Shown here piece by piece: positions 22,326-34,135 of a DNA stretch of 64,000 nucleotides. Below the pieces are notes generated by a model. That model ran no database searches. It worked only from the letters and a program-made list of their open reading frames with translations, and was not told where the DNA came from. Source of the stretch: Arenicola marina (Eukaryota > Annelida > Polychaeta > Arenicolidae); the NCBI GenBank assembly GCA_964019135.1, contig OZ025255.1, forward strand, positions 9,796,001-9,860,000, read 5' to 3'. A program made the translations under genes and the position numbers. Position 1 is the stretch's first letter. Each line of letters begins with the position of its first letter.

Positions 22326-22904
22326 GCGTGCATTAATGACTTCAATAAATGAAAGATGTAAAAGGATTATCATGTGAAAATTGCTGTATGAGCAGCTTTT
22401 AATTAATTAATGTCACAATGGACATTCTGGATTCGCACGCCAGGGTGGAGAGACACAGTGTGGAGTTCCATGTGCGTAACACGATCGTTAACTATTATTG
22501 TCAGTTAACTATGTCGATTTACGCAAAAGGCGATTTATGGCTGCATAACTTTCAACCGTTTATCATAAGGTAACAGACTGTTTTCGCAAAACAAAACCTC
22601 ATTTTGTACAGATAGATATCTTAACTCTCAAACGATACAATTTTTAGATTGAGATAGATGCACATAAGCCGAGAGAACAGCTGATATAAATGCCACGCGG
22701 CGAATGTAAAGATTGTCACTACGCTATGTGGAACAGGAAAACGGTCACATTCCCGTTTTGCCTATGTTATTCAGTGGGAATATAAATAAGGATCTTTCTG
22801 GTATCTATTTTGTTTAGAGATATTTGCACTCTAATTCATGAATATATATTGTACTGTATATATGTATTGTTGCGTAGCGACAAGGCATGCCGAACGGCGT
22901 TGAT
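22326..22904. other. Intergenic, no gene recognised
   Basis: Unique AT-rich sequence. I see no coding exon or repeat beyond short AT runs. Confidence 0.5.
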
Positions 22905-23127
22905 TGGTTGTATATTCAGGACGCTTTAACTACTTTTGGTCATATCGCGTGAATGGGAGAAGGAAGGGAGAGGGGGGCCATGTCCAAGGGGATAACCCCC
23001 TACTCTTTGCGAAGAAGGACATGGGATCTTTTTTTTTGTATAAACTTAATTTATTTTGCGAGGTTTTCAACAGCGAATACACATGTGAATGATCACCTCG
23101 ACATGGGATCTGTATCCTGCGACCACA
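22905..23127 (-). mobile_element. tRNA-derived SINE fragment (tail side) with a 70 bp insertion
   Basis: Matches the tail and middle of the SINE family (gtatattcaggacgctttaa, tgggagaaggaaggga, ccctactctttgcgaag). The tRNA head is missing beyond about 23127. The body is interrupted at 23030-23099. Confidence 0.8.
23030..23099 (-). mobile_element. 70 bp poly(A)-ended retroposed insertion
   Basis: Flanked by a perfect 12 bp direct repeat gacatgggatct (23018-23029 and 23100-23111) that is single in other SINE copies. In the minus sense it ends in a run of about eight A, with AATAAA upstream. This is the signature of reverse transcription of a short or 5'-truncated polyadenylated RNA. The source RNA is not recognised. 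Confidence 0.7.
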
Positions 23128-23415
23128 ATAGATAGGACTGCTAAAGGGGAAGCCAATTCTGGTCGTAAGGGCGGTGCCAATGAACAAATATAATCTAAAG
23201 ATACGTTTCATAAACGAAAAAACATATGGTTACGAATTCGCAGAGAGGCTTTTAGGCTTAAAGACCCCTATTATCGCCCAGATGTCACTGGAACGAGCAA
23301 ATATGTTGTTTTGTAAACGAACTCTCAAAAAGAAAAGGAAACGTCCCTGATCAAATAATATATGTGGCAGCCGAGAACTGTTTAACATGTGTAATGTCTT
23401 CATTATTCACTGTAA

Positions 23416-23888
23416 GCAAACGACGTCCCGTAACTGTAGATACGGTCAACTAAAGATGGCGGAAGGTGGTGTAAGTTGAATATTGTATTCGTCATTTGTT
23501 TGAAACTGAATATGCATCGGCCGTGACAAATGTTCTACATCGTCCAACAAAGTTATGAGGCTGCCAGTGTGAAAACAGGATAACAACCATTGCTTTAATT
23601 ACATCGTAGTAACGTCATGTAAAAATGATGTTGCCCGTAACTGAAATTGGGGGTTGATCGTAACTCTGGTTGTTGACACTGCAAAAACGCTCAAATGCTC
23701 TAAAAATGCAACTGACAGTACTAAAAATTGAAGGAGAACAAACTTGAAGGACAGTTATATCGAAAGGACATCACAGATGACTACCTAATGACATACTTCT
23801 CATGGTTTTACCACGGATTGGCAGTTCATCTGACATAACTTCCGCCATCCTTAATTTTAGCGTATCTGCAGTTACAGGGCGCCGTCTA
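23416..23888. mobile_element. Short inverted-repeat (MITE-like) element
   Basis: Ends are inverted copies of about 45 bp sharing cgtaactgtagatacg and gatggcgga (left 23424-23463, right about 23843-23880). The internal 370 bp is AT-rich with no open frame. The target-site duplication is unclear. Confidence 0.55.
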
Positions 23889-24839
23889 CGTAAAGTAGTC
23901 ATTTACCGCACTGGGTAAAGAATGTTTTGGAGTGTCGACTGACTAACCATCTAAATTTACGTTATGGACATTGAACTAATGACTGGGTTGCGTTAAGTTG
24001 AGGATGGTGTGTTTGTGGGGGCTGGGTAGGTGCCGAGCCGGGGTAGTCACCGGTTGAGAGGTCACAACATTTGTGATATATCGGCCTATAGGTAAATGGT
24101 AGCGCCACGAAGACCTTTGTTCTCACGTTACACAATCCAGCACATACGCTTAATTGTGATAACATAAATATCCATATTTCCTAAAGCCTTGGCAGCTAAT
24201 AAGATTGACTCTCGGTGAGTTGTTGTTGAACTCCGAAGTAAAATAATTGAGGCCTGGTGACGGGCTGTAACAGCTGGCGGGCGAGGTGGGAAATATCGGA
24301 CCGCTACCGTGACGTCATAATCTGCTGCAATGCGTTACCTCTATGAAATGACTGGGGCAGTGGTTAGCGTTTAATCGATGATTACTCTGTTATCGGATTC
24401 ATAAAAAATATGTCCTGCTGAGAATGAATGCCTTTAGGTTACAACAAAAAGTCATTAATCGCTGGCCTTGGTTTTTTCTTTATACTGTATGGGCAGCCCA
24501 AAATCACCGCCAATTTCTCTTTTATTTATTTTAACAATTTCTTTATACACAGCCTAAATTGCTTCAGTCCTTTAACATTCATAGCGTTTATAGGGATTTT
24601 GACCGAGAGTTTCATAAGAACAAAATAGACCAGTACTGCCATGTTTGTCATTGGCACGGTGTTAGTTTATATATTTATAATACTTGGGATGACAATGTGT
24701 CGGAATTTCCAAGTTAAACTATTGGATTATGTCACATATGCTAGCATAAATAATAGAAATATAATAGATAATCTAGGGAGCGGACATTTATGATGAATAA
24801 GATACCCGCATAGATCGGATATTTGAAAACTTGCGACCG
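23889..24839. other. Intergenic, no gene recognised
   Basis: Unique sequence apart from the inverted partner (24554-24580) of the 19507 stretch. No coding segment found. Confidence 0.5.
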
Positions 24840-25035
24840 AGGGGGGGCTCTCTGGGAATGTGCGTTTATACCTTCCAAGCGGATTTTGGCAGAAAAATGC
24901 CCCGACCGAGCGGATTTTGGCGGCACACGCCCCGACCGAGCGGATTTAGGCGGAAATACCCCCCGATTGAGCGGATTATGACGGTAAAAATGGGGGGCGG
25001 GGGGCTTTACCGCGGAACACCCCCGCGAACAGCAA
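24840..25035 (+). repeat. Dispersed repeat family B, copy 2
   Basis: Three to four direct units of about 32 bp built on ccgaccgagcggattttggc, then a G run, then ctttaccgcggaacaccccc and a tattaagtacc end. Confidence 0.75.
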
Positions 25036-26784
25036 TGTATTAAGTACCGTCCGGGACCTCCTCCCTCCTTGTCATCAGGACATCCTTGATCCGTGTGTTG
25101 GCCAGCGCGTTCCGGAATGCCAATTAACGCGGTTTCGCATATCACCGCGGACTGTAGTCGACCGGACACGCCTGAATTCTTGGTTTCGATGGCGGAAGGT
25201 CGGAATACTTTGGGTGTGACCGCAACGACACTGTTTGTGTACGTGTAACTGTGGATCTAACAGTGTCGGATGATTGCTAAATCGCGACTAAAGTGGGATC
25301 TATAGTGTCAGTCGGGAGAAAGGACACCATTCCTGCATTCCCACCCGGCTGATGAAACTGGTTATCGAAGCGATGCGATAATTGGGTTTCTCACCTGTTC
25401 CACCCACTGATGTGGGAGGGTGGGAGGGGTGGGGGGGGGATCTTCAGGATGCCATTCCACGTAGTGGTAGGAGTCTCGCAGACTGAAGAGGGAGGATCCC
25501 GGATCGGCTCCGGATGAGGCATGGGATAATCTGTTGACGCGCCGCAAGATTGTAGTCGGAAGGAGATCGCAAATTAAGTGGAGAAGAGTGCGGGCTGTTT
25601 CTGTCCATTGATACGAGTTTAGTAAAGCCTAATACTATTGCCTGGTAATACAACTGGGAGAATGTGCAGCCAATACGGTGGACATTAAGTACATGCAATG
25701 TCTGTCAACTTATAGGAGTTGATTAAGCCCAAGACGATCCTTTTAGGTTGACTGATTATCAATTTATGAATGCTTAAGTCAATATCTTAGGATTGTAAAT
25801 AAGTATATATATGTAACAGTGAGGGCTGCTTGATATTGTGCCTTAACCTGGAAGAACAACCTGTATCGTTAAACGATCTGCGGCAAATGCCATTTATGCA
25901 TTAAGGATAAAATGGCAAAATAAACAACAATAACATGTTTAGTATTACAAGTATTAAGGCAATATGTAGGTATAGAATTTGGTACATATGGTTGCAGTGC
26001 AGGCATCTTCGATCATGAATAACAAATAACAACAGGCTGCTTTATCTAAGTTAATAACTATCATTATGTGTACAACAATAAAAGGGCTTACCTGGAAGAA
26101 CAACTTGTGCCGTTATACGATCGGCGGCAAATGCGCTGATAAAGGTTTAAACATTTGCCTCTTACACTATTGGCGCCGTTAGGTTTAACCAATCAGAGTT
26201 AATCATTTTGTTTGTTGTTCAAGTTGGGTGAGGATTCGTATGGAAGCACATTGCTGTATTGGTTTATGAAATGAATTATGGAAGGCCAATTATTTCATGC
26301 GGTAACATATTTCTATCTGACAAACTCTGCATCGGTCGAGCCGTGACGTCATCGTTCGGAGTCGGCAGGGCAAGGAGGCGGGGGGGGGGGGGGAGGGGCG
26401 CCGGTAAGGGGGGGTGGGGGGTACAGGAGTACAGGTCTACATGGTGATCCCGCCGTTAGGGCAGACTGTAGGGTTAAAGGGCCCCAATAGTATGGGTAGT
26501 TACTTTGGGGAAAACTCCCAAGCAGTGTCAGTGGTATAGCCGCATGCTAATGACATTGAGAGTATACCTTATATAACACACATTCTTGCACTCACTTGGC
26601 TGCTTCCCATTGTGACACCAGATCTGGGATAAACCCAAAACGCACTCTGTGATTGGGTGCTTTCGAAAACTTTCGATTTATCACATATCTGGGTAAAATT
26701 CGACGTGCGAGAAAACGGCGTAAGAAATGACTTCTCGTGCTACATTGGTTTATCTTTTAGCCCATTTCTCCTATCCTGCACTCG
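25036..26784. other. Intergenic, one pair of short direct repeats
   Basis: About 45 bp starting ttacctggaagaacaac recurs at 25846-25893 and 26088-26135, 242 bp apart, with the same orientation. A G-run lies at 26380-26400. No coding exon recognised. Confidence 0.5.
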
Positions 26785-26925
26785 CTTAAAGGCTTAAATA
26801 CCCCTTCCGAGCGGATTTTGGCCGTAAAACGCCCTGACCGAGCGCATTTTGGTGCTGAAAAGGGGGGGGGCGCTTTACTGCCCACATCAACGTATTATGT
26901 ACCTCCCCCCCCCCCCCGGGAACCC
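26785..26925 (+). repeat. Dispersed repeat family B, copy 3
   Basis: Two units of the gagcggattttggc motif, then a G run, gctttactgccca, tattatgtacc and a C run: the same order of parts as copy 2, more diverged. Confidence 0.7.
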
Positions 26926-27167
26926 ATCACACACTCGAAATCAATGCCATATACATATCATCATCACAAAAGAATACCCCGAGAGGACCCTACCAGACGG
27001 CAATCCCTTTCAGGGTTAAATATATGAGAAAAAAAAGAGGAAACCGATATTCATCTATCATGACCTTAAATTTATAATATTGTTTTTTCTTAGGGTTACC
27101 GGTGAATTGTATTATTCTTGGCAGAACCATGAATAATGTTCATTTCTGCTTTTCTGGCGAAATCTGG

Positions 27168-27366
27168 CAATAGACCGATCCAGGCTGTCAATCATCCACT
27201 GACGTCACTGTTGCTTTTATCCAATCAGGTGGTGAAAATAGGTCTTCCACGTGCGTGATGTCCGACAAAGAAGTCGGTCAAACAAAGAAGATCTTTTTCG
27301 CCACATGATTGGATAAAAGCCACAGTGACGTCAAGGAATGATTGATGCCGGCCTATTGATCTGTAA
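27168..27366. mobile_element. Palindromic MITE-like element, about 200 bp
   Basis: Arms of about 70 bp in inverted orientation, sharing caatcat, tgacgtcactgt and cttttatccaatca. The spacer is about 55 bp. Outer ends read caatagaccgatc and gatcaataggc. No coding capacity. Confidence 0.75.
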
Positions 27367-27424
27367 ATTACAACATGATACTCTTTATCCGGCTAAAAAA
27401 AGTTTTTATGGTATGTTCGGAGGT

Positions 27425-27676
27425 TCAACCACGTGATGAACTGTTGTCAGGTTCTCTGCCATTGTAATCGAATGGACTATTCAGGGCATGATGACAAGAA
27501 TTCTGTGTAACACATTTGGTGATGCAAAACATATCTTCAGCATTGCTTGGTCTCATTAAAAAGTTGAAATGAATAGATTTAATAAAAATATCTGCGTCTT
27601 GATTTTCAATGAAACAGTTCTCCCCGTGAACGTTTGTGACCAATGTCTGGTTTACACAGTTAATATCGAAGTACAC
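27425..27676 (-). CDS. Hypothetical Cys-rich 83-codon frame
   Basis: Not recognised with confidence. The product has a CITKCVTQNSCHHAL stretch and six cysteines. Two Cys pairs before an Asn/Tyr-rich segment loosely resemble the core of a PAN/apple domain. No convincing splice acceptor precedes it, and the first codons overlap a local gttaatat duplication. It could be an exon remnant or a chance frame. Confidence 0.15.
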   Translation of the reverse strand: MYFDINCVNQTLVTNVHGENCFIENQDADIFIKSIHFNFLMRPSNAEDMFCITKCVTQNSCHHALNSPFDYNGREPDNSSSRG

Positions 27677-29542
27677 AGTTAATATTGCTGATATCTACTT
27701 TATCTCATTTAACAATTCATACGCTGGCAGATTACATATGTAGCGAGAGAGAAAACAAGAGCACGTCAATTTTGTGACCAGAAACTTGTCACGTGGTCTC
27801 GCGCGAGATGAGAATCAAACGCGGTGGTCATTTAAAACCGGAAGTTGTTCGACCTCGGCCGATAATCACCCGAAGTGATACATCTATTTTGAGAAGGCTC
27901 CATGTACCCGTCCCCTGCCCCCTGTCACCCTCGACCGTGGAGGACGTGCGTGCACTCACCCCCACCATGAAATAAGTCCTACCCCCGGCTAGCAGTCCTC
28001 ACCCGCCCCGTGTACAGAGCTAGGGGCTAAGGGTGAGAATATTGCAAACCCACGCCCCCCTACACCCGACACCCTCGTGGTAGTCCTGGGTACCACCCAC
28101 CCCTCCCAGTCTGACCCCCCCACCACGCCAGCGAGTACTCACCATTTGGCTACCATTCATGGTGGTTTTCTCGGTTCAGGTCCTCTCTCACGACTTCAAC
28201 AAAATGACTCCCATTATCTGATTGCTCTCAATTATATTCTCAACCGAGGACGGCGGGTAATGGCGGAAAATTAAAGGAAGCACATATTTTATGAGCCCTG
28301 CTGCTAGTCGCTGAGCCCGTCGACTGTGGGTGAGAGTGGCTAAGGGGAGGAGGCGGATGAAGGGTGGGGCTGGGAGCAGGAGGCAGGGGGCAGGGGGGAG
28401 GGGGGGGGGCCTTTTGGAGGTAGGCCTGCTACCGGCCCGGTGGGACTTTAGCGTCGGGCGCTTAGCGGCGTACTGCACTGGTATTACGCTAACGCGATGA
28501 GTTCAGTCACCCACGTTGCATACCGCAGTGGTTGTCACTGGTTGCCGGCGAAGGATGGATGTATCAGTTAGTGGCAGGAGGGATCGCGTGGGGAGGGTGG
28601 GGGCATACGTGATTATATGAATATATATATGTAAATATAAATATAGAGATATGTATGTAGCTTAGGAAAGGGAGAGAGGGGAGGCAGGGTGGCGAGGGAG
28701 GGTGGGGGGGGGAGGGGGAAACAGATAGATAGAGAGAGAGAGAGGCGAGGGGGGGGGGGGGGCAAAGGAAGGGGACCGGCAATATATTTTTGCTTTGCAA
28801 ATTATGGATAAACTATACCCGATTATATTTAAAGAAGGACATGTGGTACATATTCCATTGTCGGACAGGACACCATGCAGTGTAGTGTTGGCTTCCACTC
28901 CCGGCGCAATGTGTTGGCTCACGCACCGAACCCCTATTTATAACGTTTCGTAGGCCAAGATACGTACTGACGACTGCACAAATCACGATCAAACACTCAA
29001 AATAAACTCCACATGCACATCACAACAGTCGTGAAGTGATTCCAGAAAGCGTTTCATCTCGCCCCGCCAGACCGGATGTGACGCGTAATGTGCCGCTCTA
29101 CTTGTATCCGGTCTAACGCTGACCGGATTCCCAATACACGACTTCGCACTTATACGCCATCTTGGAAACATAGTGACTGGCACAAAGAGTTCTGTGAAAT
29201 ATTTCGGTGTTATCTTGATGTTTTCTATTGAGATAAATACCATATTTCCACATTGTTGGCAAGGCATGTATAAAATTATTGAGCATATCTAACTGACATC
29301 CAAGTTACGTAACTTTTCCGTTACATAGATGACACTATTGCATATTTCAGTGTCTACAAAATACGTTGTCATGTGATGACGCCATCTTGACATCTTGCAA
29401 AGACCAAAATAAAAATAATACCCAAAATGCATTGCACATACAGTGGCGCCTTACAGTGGAATAATCTGAACTATGATTTGCGAAAGTCGTCTATCACTGA
29501 GTTACAACGTGAGACTGACACCTGCCATTCTTTCCATGTCTT
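27677..29542. other. Intergenic, low-complexity patches
   Basis: G/C-rich stretches (27900-28140 and 28330-28440), an AT-rich stretch and a GA run at 28640-28770. It also holds the 29129-29169 copy of a short dispersed repeat. No gene recognised. Confidence 0.5.
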
Positions 29543-29553
29543 CCAAATAAACG

Positions 29554-29784
29554 GGGGGCCGGCTCGATAGCTCAGTGGGTCAAGTTAGAGCGCTCGCCTT
29601 GAGTGCTCTGGCCACCTGAGAGCCTAAGGGCACATGGATCGGTGGTTCGAGCCTCGCTATGGCCATGTCTGTGCGGTTGATCGCAGAATAAAGATCCCAT
29701 GTTCTTCTTCGCAAAGAGTAGGGGGTTACCCCCGGGGACATAGCTCCACCCTACCTGGTTAAAGCGTCCGGAATATACAAAGAA
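29554..29784 (+). mobile_element. Full-length tRNA-derived SINE with target-site duplication
   Basis: The head is tRNA-like: A box gatagctcagtggg and B box ggttcgagcc. The body of about 150 bp ends in ggttaaagcgtccggaata-like sequence. A perfect 11 bp target-site duplication CCAAATAAACG flanks it (29543-29553 and 29785-29795). This is the best reference copy of the family in the window. No poly(A) is present; the tail ends in acaaagaa. Confidence 0.9.
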
Positions 29785-29795
29785 CCAAATAAACG

Positions 29796-30280
29796 TTATC
29801 TTTGAATTTTCTCGTCTGATTATCAGTACTCCGATCTCCTCAACCATATGTTTCATTAGATCGGAGCAAGTATTGACTAATGAGGTGGGAAAAAGTAGTT
29901 ACGTCCCCTTCATATGGTTCTTACTTAGCGCAGAAGGCGGGAAAATGTTGCATCACATGCATTTATAAGCTTATCCAGAATTTTGGTTGTGTTTGGGAAA
30001 ACATTGATCAGCAGTGAGTGAACGGAATGTGCATTCGTGCTATTTCTTATAATTTCGCCTAAATATACGTGTAGGTATTTGTTTCGGGCCTATCAACTAA
30101 ATAATGATCCCTAATTTGGAAATAGCAACACAATCTAAATAGTGTAAAATGTTGATGCATAAAAGATAATTATTACGCATCGACACATACGGGTTATCCC
30201 CACTTATGTGAGAAGAATCGTCGTCTAGCGTTTGATATTATAGTGCGGGACTGCTTTCGATCGCGGCGGGGAAACCATAT
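29796..30280. other. Intergenic, no gene recognised
   Basis: Unique AT-rich sequence, nothing recognised. Confidence 0.5.
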
Positions 30281-30284
30281 CCCA

Positions 30285-30475
30285 CTTCTGGGGTGCGCTC
30301 CGTATGGGCGTCGACCGCGGGCGCACTCCTTGCGGAACTGAAAAATAAGGATTTGAATTGGTCAAGGACGCGTACAATTTTAAACCGGAAGTGAGCTATG
30401 ACTAGGGACGACGATTGTCGTACCGCAAGGCGTGTGACCGCGATCGACGGCCATACAGAACGCACCCCAGCACGA
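30285..30475. repeat. Hairpin-forming inverted repeat
   Basis: Arms of about 48 bp sharing ctggggtgcg, gtatgg, cgtcga and ccttgcgg (30287-30337 and about 30425-30472), spacer about 87 bp. Possibly the core of a small foldback element. Confidence 0.6.
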
Positions 30476-30992
30476 ACGACGCTATTACAGGGAACTCTCC
30501 CGGTAGAGGTCGCTCATTCCTCCGATCACCGCTGCCTCGCGTAACGGGTCATCCGCTAGGCTTCTATGGTCGCGAACGGTGCCCGATGGACTGTTTAGTT
30601 TGAGCCGTATCATTGTGAAGGCGAGGGACAACACATAGCAAAACACGACGACGCTTAAAGAGCGGATCCAGATTTTTTAAGGAGGAGTGGTGGCGGTTGG
30701 GCATTGGGGGTTAACGTCGGGTGGAGTGAGTTTTCGGCAAAGCTTACGACAGACGGGGTTTGGGGGGGGGGGGGAGGGGGGAGATCCTGGCATATAATTA
30801 ATTAGAGGGGTTCACCAAAAAGGACTGAGGGGGGGGGGGGGGGAGATCCACGATTGATATACAACTTACACACGGTATTAATAGAAAGGTGAAAGTTATT
30901 ATTTAGAGACATTTGATACCAAATTAATGAATGATACTTTCGCGTTTGAAGGATAATTGTGATGGATTACCATAGCGACTGACCCTCGCTCC

Positions 30993-31410
30993 TCCGGCCG
31001 ACCCGATAGCTCAGTGGGCTAGAGCGCAAAAAGGCAAAAAGGTGGGACTTCCTGTCTGAATACTGGCGGTGTTCCATGTGACGTCGTACCGGAATTTAAA
31101 CCGTGGTTTAGTTCGGTTAATGCAGCGATGATGTTATGCGATAACGCATAGTTTTTATTGATAAGAGTAGCCTGTGAGATACCCTGGGAACTAGTATAAA
31201 AGCTCCACTCTAGCCTTTGAGAGCCTAACGGCACGTGGATCGGTGGTTCGAGCCCCGCTGTGGCCATGTTTGTGTGGTCGCAGGATAAAGATTCCATGTC
31301 CTTCTTCGCAAAGAGTAGGGGGTTACCCCCGGGGACATGGCTCCACTCTCCCTTCCTTCTCCCATTGACGCGATATGACCACAAGTGGTTAAACCGTCCT
31401 GAGTGTACAA
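30993..31410 (+). mobile_element. tRNA-derived SINE with an internal 185 bp insert
   Basis: Head at 30993-31027 (ccgatagctcagtgggctagagcgc) and B box plus body from about 31213 (ggatcggtggttcgagcccc) to the family tail (ttaaaccgtcctgagtgtac). The segment 31028-31212 between them is foreign to the family and begins with an A-rich aaaaaggcaaaaagg. It replaces about 20 bp of the head. Confidence 0.8.
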
Positions 31411-31414
31411 ACTC

Positions 31415-31783
31415 GCCGTCTGGATGTGGCATCTGCAGCCATATCCACCGGAATGGGGCGTTTTGACGGCACCAAGGAGACGTTATGATCGCTTCCTCTT
31501 AGCGGTGTTGAACGATTTAGCAGTTTCCACCGGGAGGTGGGCGCCGTAAATCCTACCAGACAATGCTTGGCTGTTCCCCTGGTAATATTTAAGCTGGTGC
31601 CACCGCGCAAACTGAATATGTAGGCAGAGTGCGCCAAGCAGCAGCCCAGGAACCAGGCTCGCTTTACATTTTAACCACGACTACGAAATACGCGGATTTA
31701 CGCCTTATTTACCGTCAGTAGATCACAGTAATCCATCGGGGAATCTCTCTACAAATCAGAAACATTGAACTCAGATACGACGC
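31415..31783. other. Intergenic, no gene recognised
   Basis: Unique sequence between the SINE and repeat family A, nothing recognised. Confidence 0.5.
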
Positions 31784-32200
31784 AAGCTCCCCGCACGGTA
31801 GCGCTACACAAGCTCCGCTTTTACCGCTGCTGTCGGCCAGGGGCAAATTTTAAGATTCTTGAAACGGTCAAATCAACTGTAATTGCTTGCATCATTATCA
31901 TTTTCAAGAATAAAACATGAAAATAACGAGCTTTGTGTATTTAATACAGCAAAACAAGTAGTGTGCCCTTTCGAAAAAGTTATAATTGTGATTACACGCT
32001 TTTCTTTTTATCGCCTGATACCGTGTGTTATTAGGCTTAGGCTGGGTCCCCGGCACTAATTTGTAGAAATGCGCGGCACATTTTTCCTATCAAGCTGCAC
32101 AGCGCCGCCCTGGCGAGTGAGTGTGAAAATGCATTGAGGAAGTAGGCGACAAACGAGATATAATGAACCCCTAGCGGAGTGTGTCGAAGGCTGAAAGTGG
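31784..32200 (-). mobile_element. Dispersed repeat family A, copy 2
   Basis: Inverted relative to the copy at 3375-3765 and alike over its whole length, with a longer segment around the cgccagggcggcgctgtg part. No open frame of note. Confidence 0.75.
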
Positions 32201-34135
32201 ATCCGACGCTCAGTTTTTAGATGGCCTGGCCTGGCCCGTCTTCTCACTGACTGAAATGGCACGTAGTCCTGACAACATATACATCATCCCAAGCCGCAGC
32301 TGCGTTTTCCAGCCGACCTGTTAGACCCTGTGTCAGATATGATCGTTGCTTTTCGTGGTTTCTCTTTGCGTTCTGCCGTTCGTTCTCAGCGTCATATTTT
32401 GATATTTGCTTTACGGTATCACCCAGTAATTCATCAGTAGTTCATCATGTTGGGTCACATGTTGGGTGACTCTTGGATCTGTGTTCATCAGGCGTGAGTA
32501 TTACGAGAGCCATGCGGTCGACGCCATGGTCATTACACGAAACTTTGGTTACGCCTAGCCACATGGTTTCATAAAATACGGCATCAAATTACCAAATATG
32601 TCGATGTCATGGGTTGATTATGCATCATCATAGAATGCGAACACCTCCGGTTTAAAATAGAACTGATGCAGTTGAGAATGAACGCAGCTATTTGTTCATC
32701 GTGGTATATATTTGTATACCGCAATAAATTTAAGATGCTTAGTTAGGCTCAATAAGCAGTGGATGCCACTAATTCTTCCGCAAAAGGTTTAAGTTTGCTT
32801 TATTTAAGTAGTACATGGAAACAGATAATACCCATCAAAGGAATATCGTAATATTTGCATTATGGGGTTTGGGGTTTTTCTTAGAAATGTGTCGCGCGGG
32901 AGGTTGTTTGCCCGGAGTTCGAAGAGGGGGGGGGGGGGGTGTTGAGCGAGCGGGGACATTGTCCGCTGGTTGTTTGCGTTCCGAGGTTCTGTCCAATAAG
33001 GTTTGGTTCCGTGTGGGTTTTTTCCTTCGGAGGGTGCCCCCCACCCGCCGGCCGTTTTGTCCGTGGGTGTTGGTGTTTAGGGGCTTTATAAACACCTGGG
33101 GATTCTGCCTGCTGGTTGCGTTGCCCGCTAGAAAGCCACCCCTGTCTTTCCTGCCAGTCCCCCAGCCTCCCCTCTACTCACCAGCGCACATGGTGGTCGT
33201 CGTATTGGTGGGACTGTATTTATTTTGGTAATACCATTTTTTTGTCATCACTCATATCATCAATGTATATACGCGATTGGCTTCATCAATTGCATAAAGA
33301 AAATTCTGGGTGAATTAATTGATACAATTATCATAATACACCGGCAGGTGAGTAAGATATTAATTCAAGTTGGGTGGTTGTACAAATTTTGCGGCTATGT
33401 ACAAACTCTGGCACAAACTCTGAACGACTAAAGCCGTAATTTTCGCGCCAAGGCCGCAGATACAAGTTCCGGCTTAATTACTAAATACATATATAAGAAG
33501 ATGAAGGATGCAATAAAATGTTCGTGTCAATCCATATTTCTGAAAAAAGAGGTAACCAGTAGGTGTTGATGCGTTAAATGCATAATATCTGGAAGCGCTT
33601 TTTGCGAATGGAATACATGTAGTAGGACTGTACATCGCACGAGTTCTTCAAAGGGGAATCTACATTTACGTCACGAAATAATCGCCTCTGACTATTTCTC
33701 GATGTTTTAACGCGTCATATCGGATGACTTATATACTGCTCCCGAGTAACATTAATTAACGCGCATTGTATTTGGATGGCGTAATATATTGGGGTTAATA
33801 TATTGAACGTCCCTTTGGTCCTCAGGGCTGGACTTTAAACCTTGCATGTTTATATATACATGTACCGAGTCAATTCAAGAATTACATCTCCTTGCAGTAC
33901 CTCTTATCACGCTTTTCAAATTGGTCTGTCATTTATCGGTATATATGATTTGCGTATGAAGAAACAAACAACAGAAATTATTAATTTTCAGATTTACTTA
34001 TGAATTCTCAATTTTATCTGGCGTTACCTTGCCTCCAACCATGTCAGATACCGTATTCCAGATATAGGCGTTTATATTTGATTAATGGTACTAACAAGCT
34101 TTATGTGCACATAACCATGCTTTTTAATTCGATGA
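32201..34135. other. Intergenic, no gene recognised
   Basis: Mostly unique AT-rich sequence with a G/C-rich patch at 32890-33190. The 138-codon plus frame there (32815-33231) has no recognisable domain and lies in biased sequence. Confidence 0.45.

Noticed and set aside
29554..29640. tRNA gene
   Set aside because: A and B boxes are present but the cloverleaf is degraded and the same body follows in several copies, so it is a SINE head.
32815..33231. 138-codon plus frame
   Set aside because: No domain, biased Gly/Pro/Arg content around G and C runs, and no splice context.
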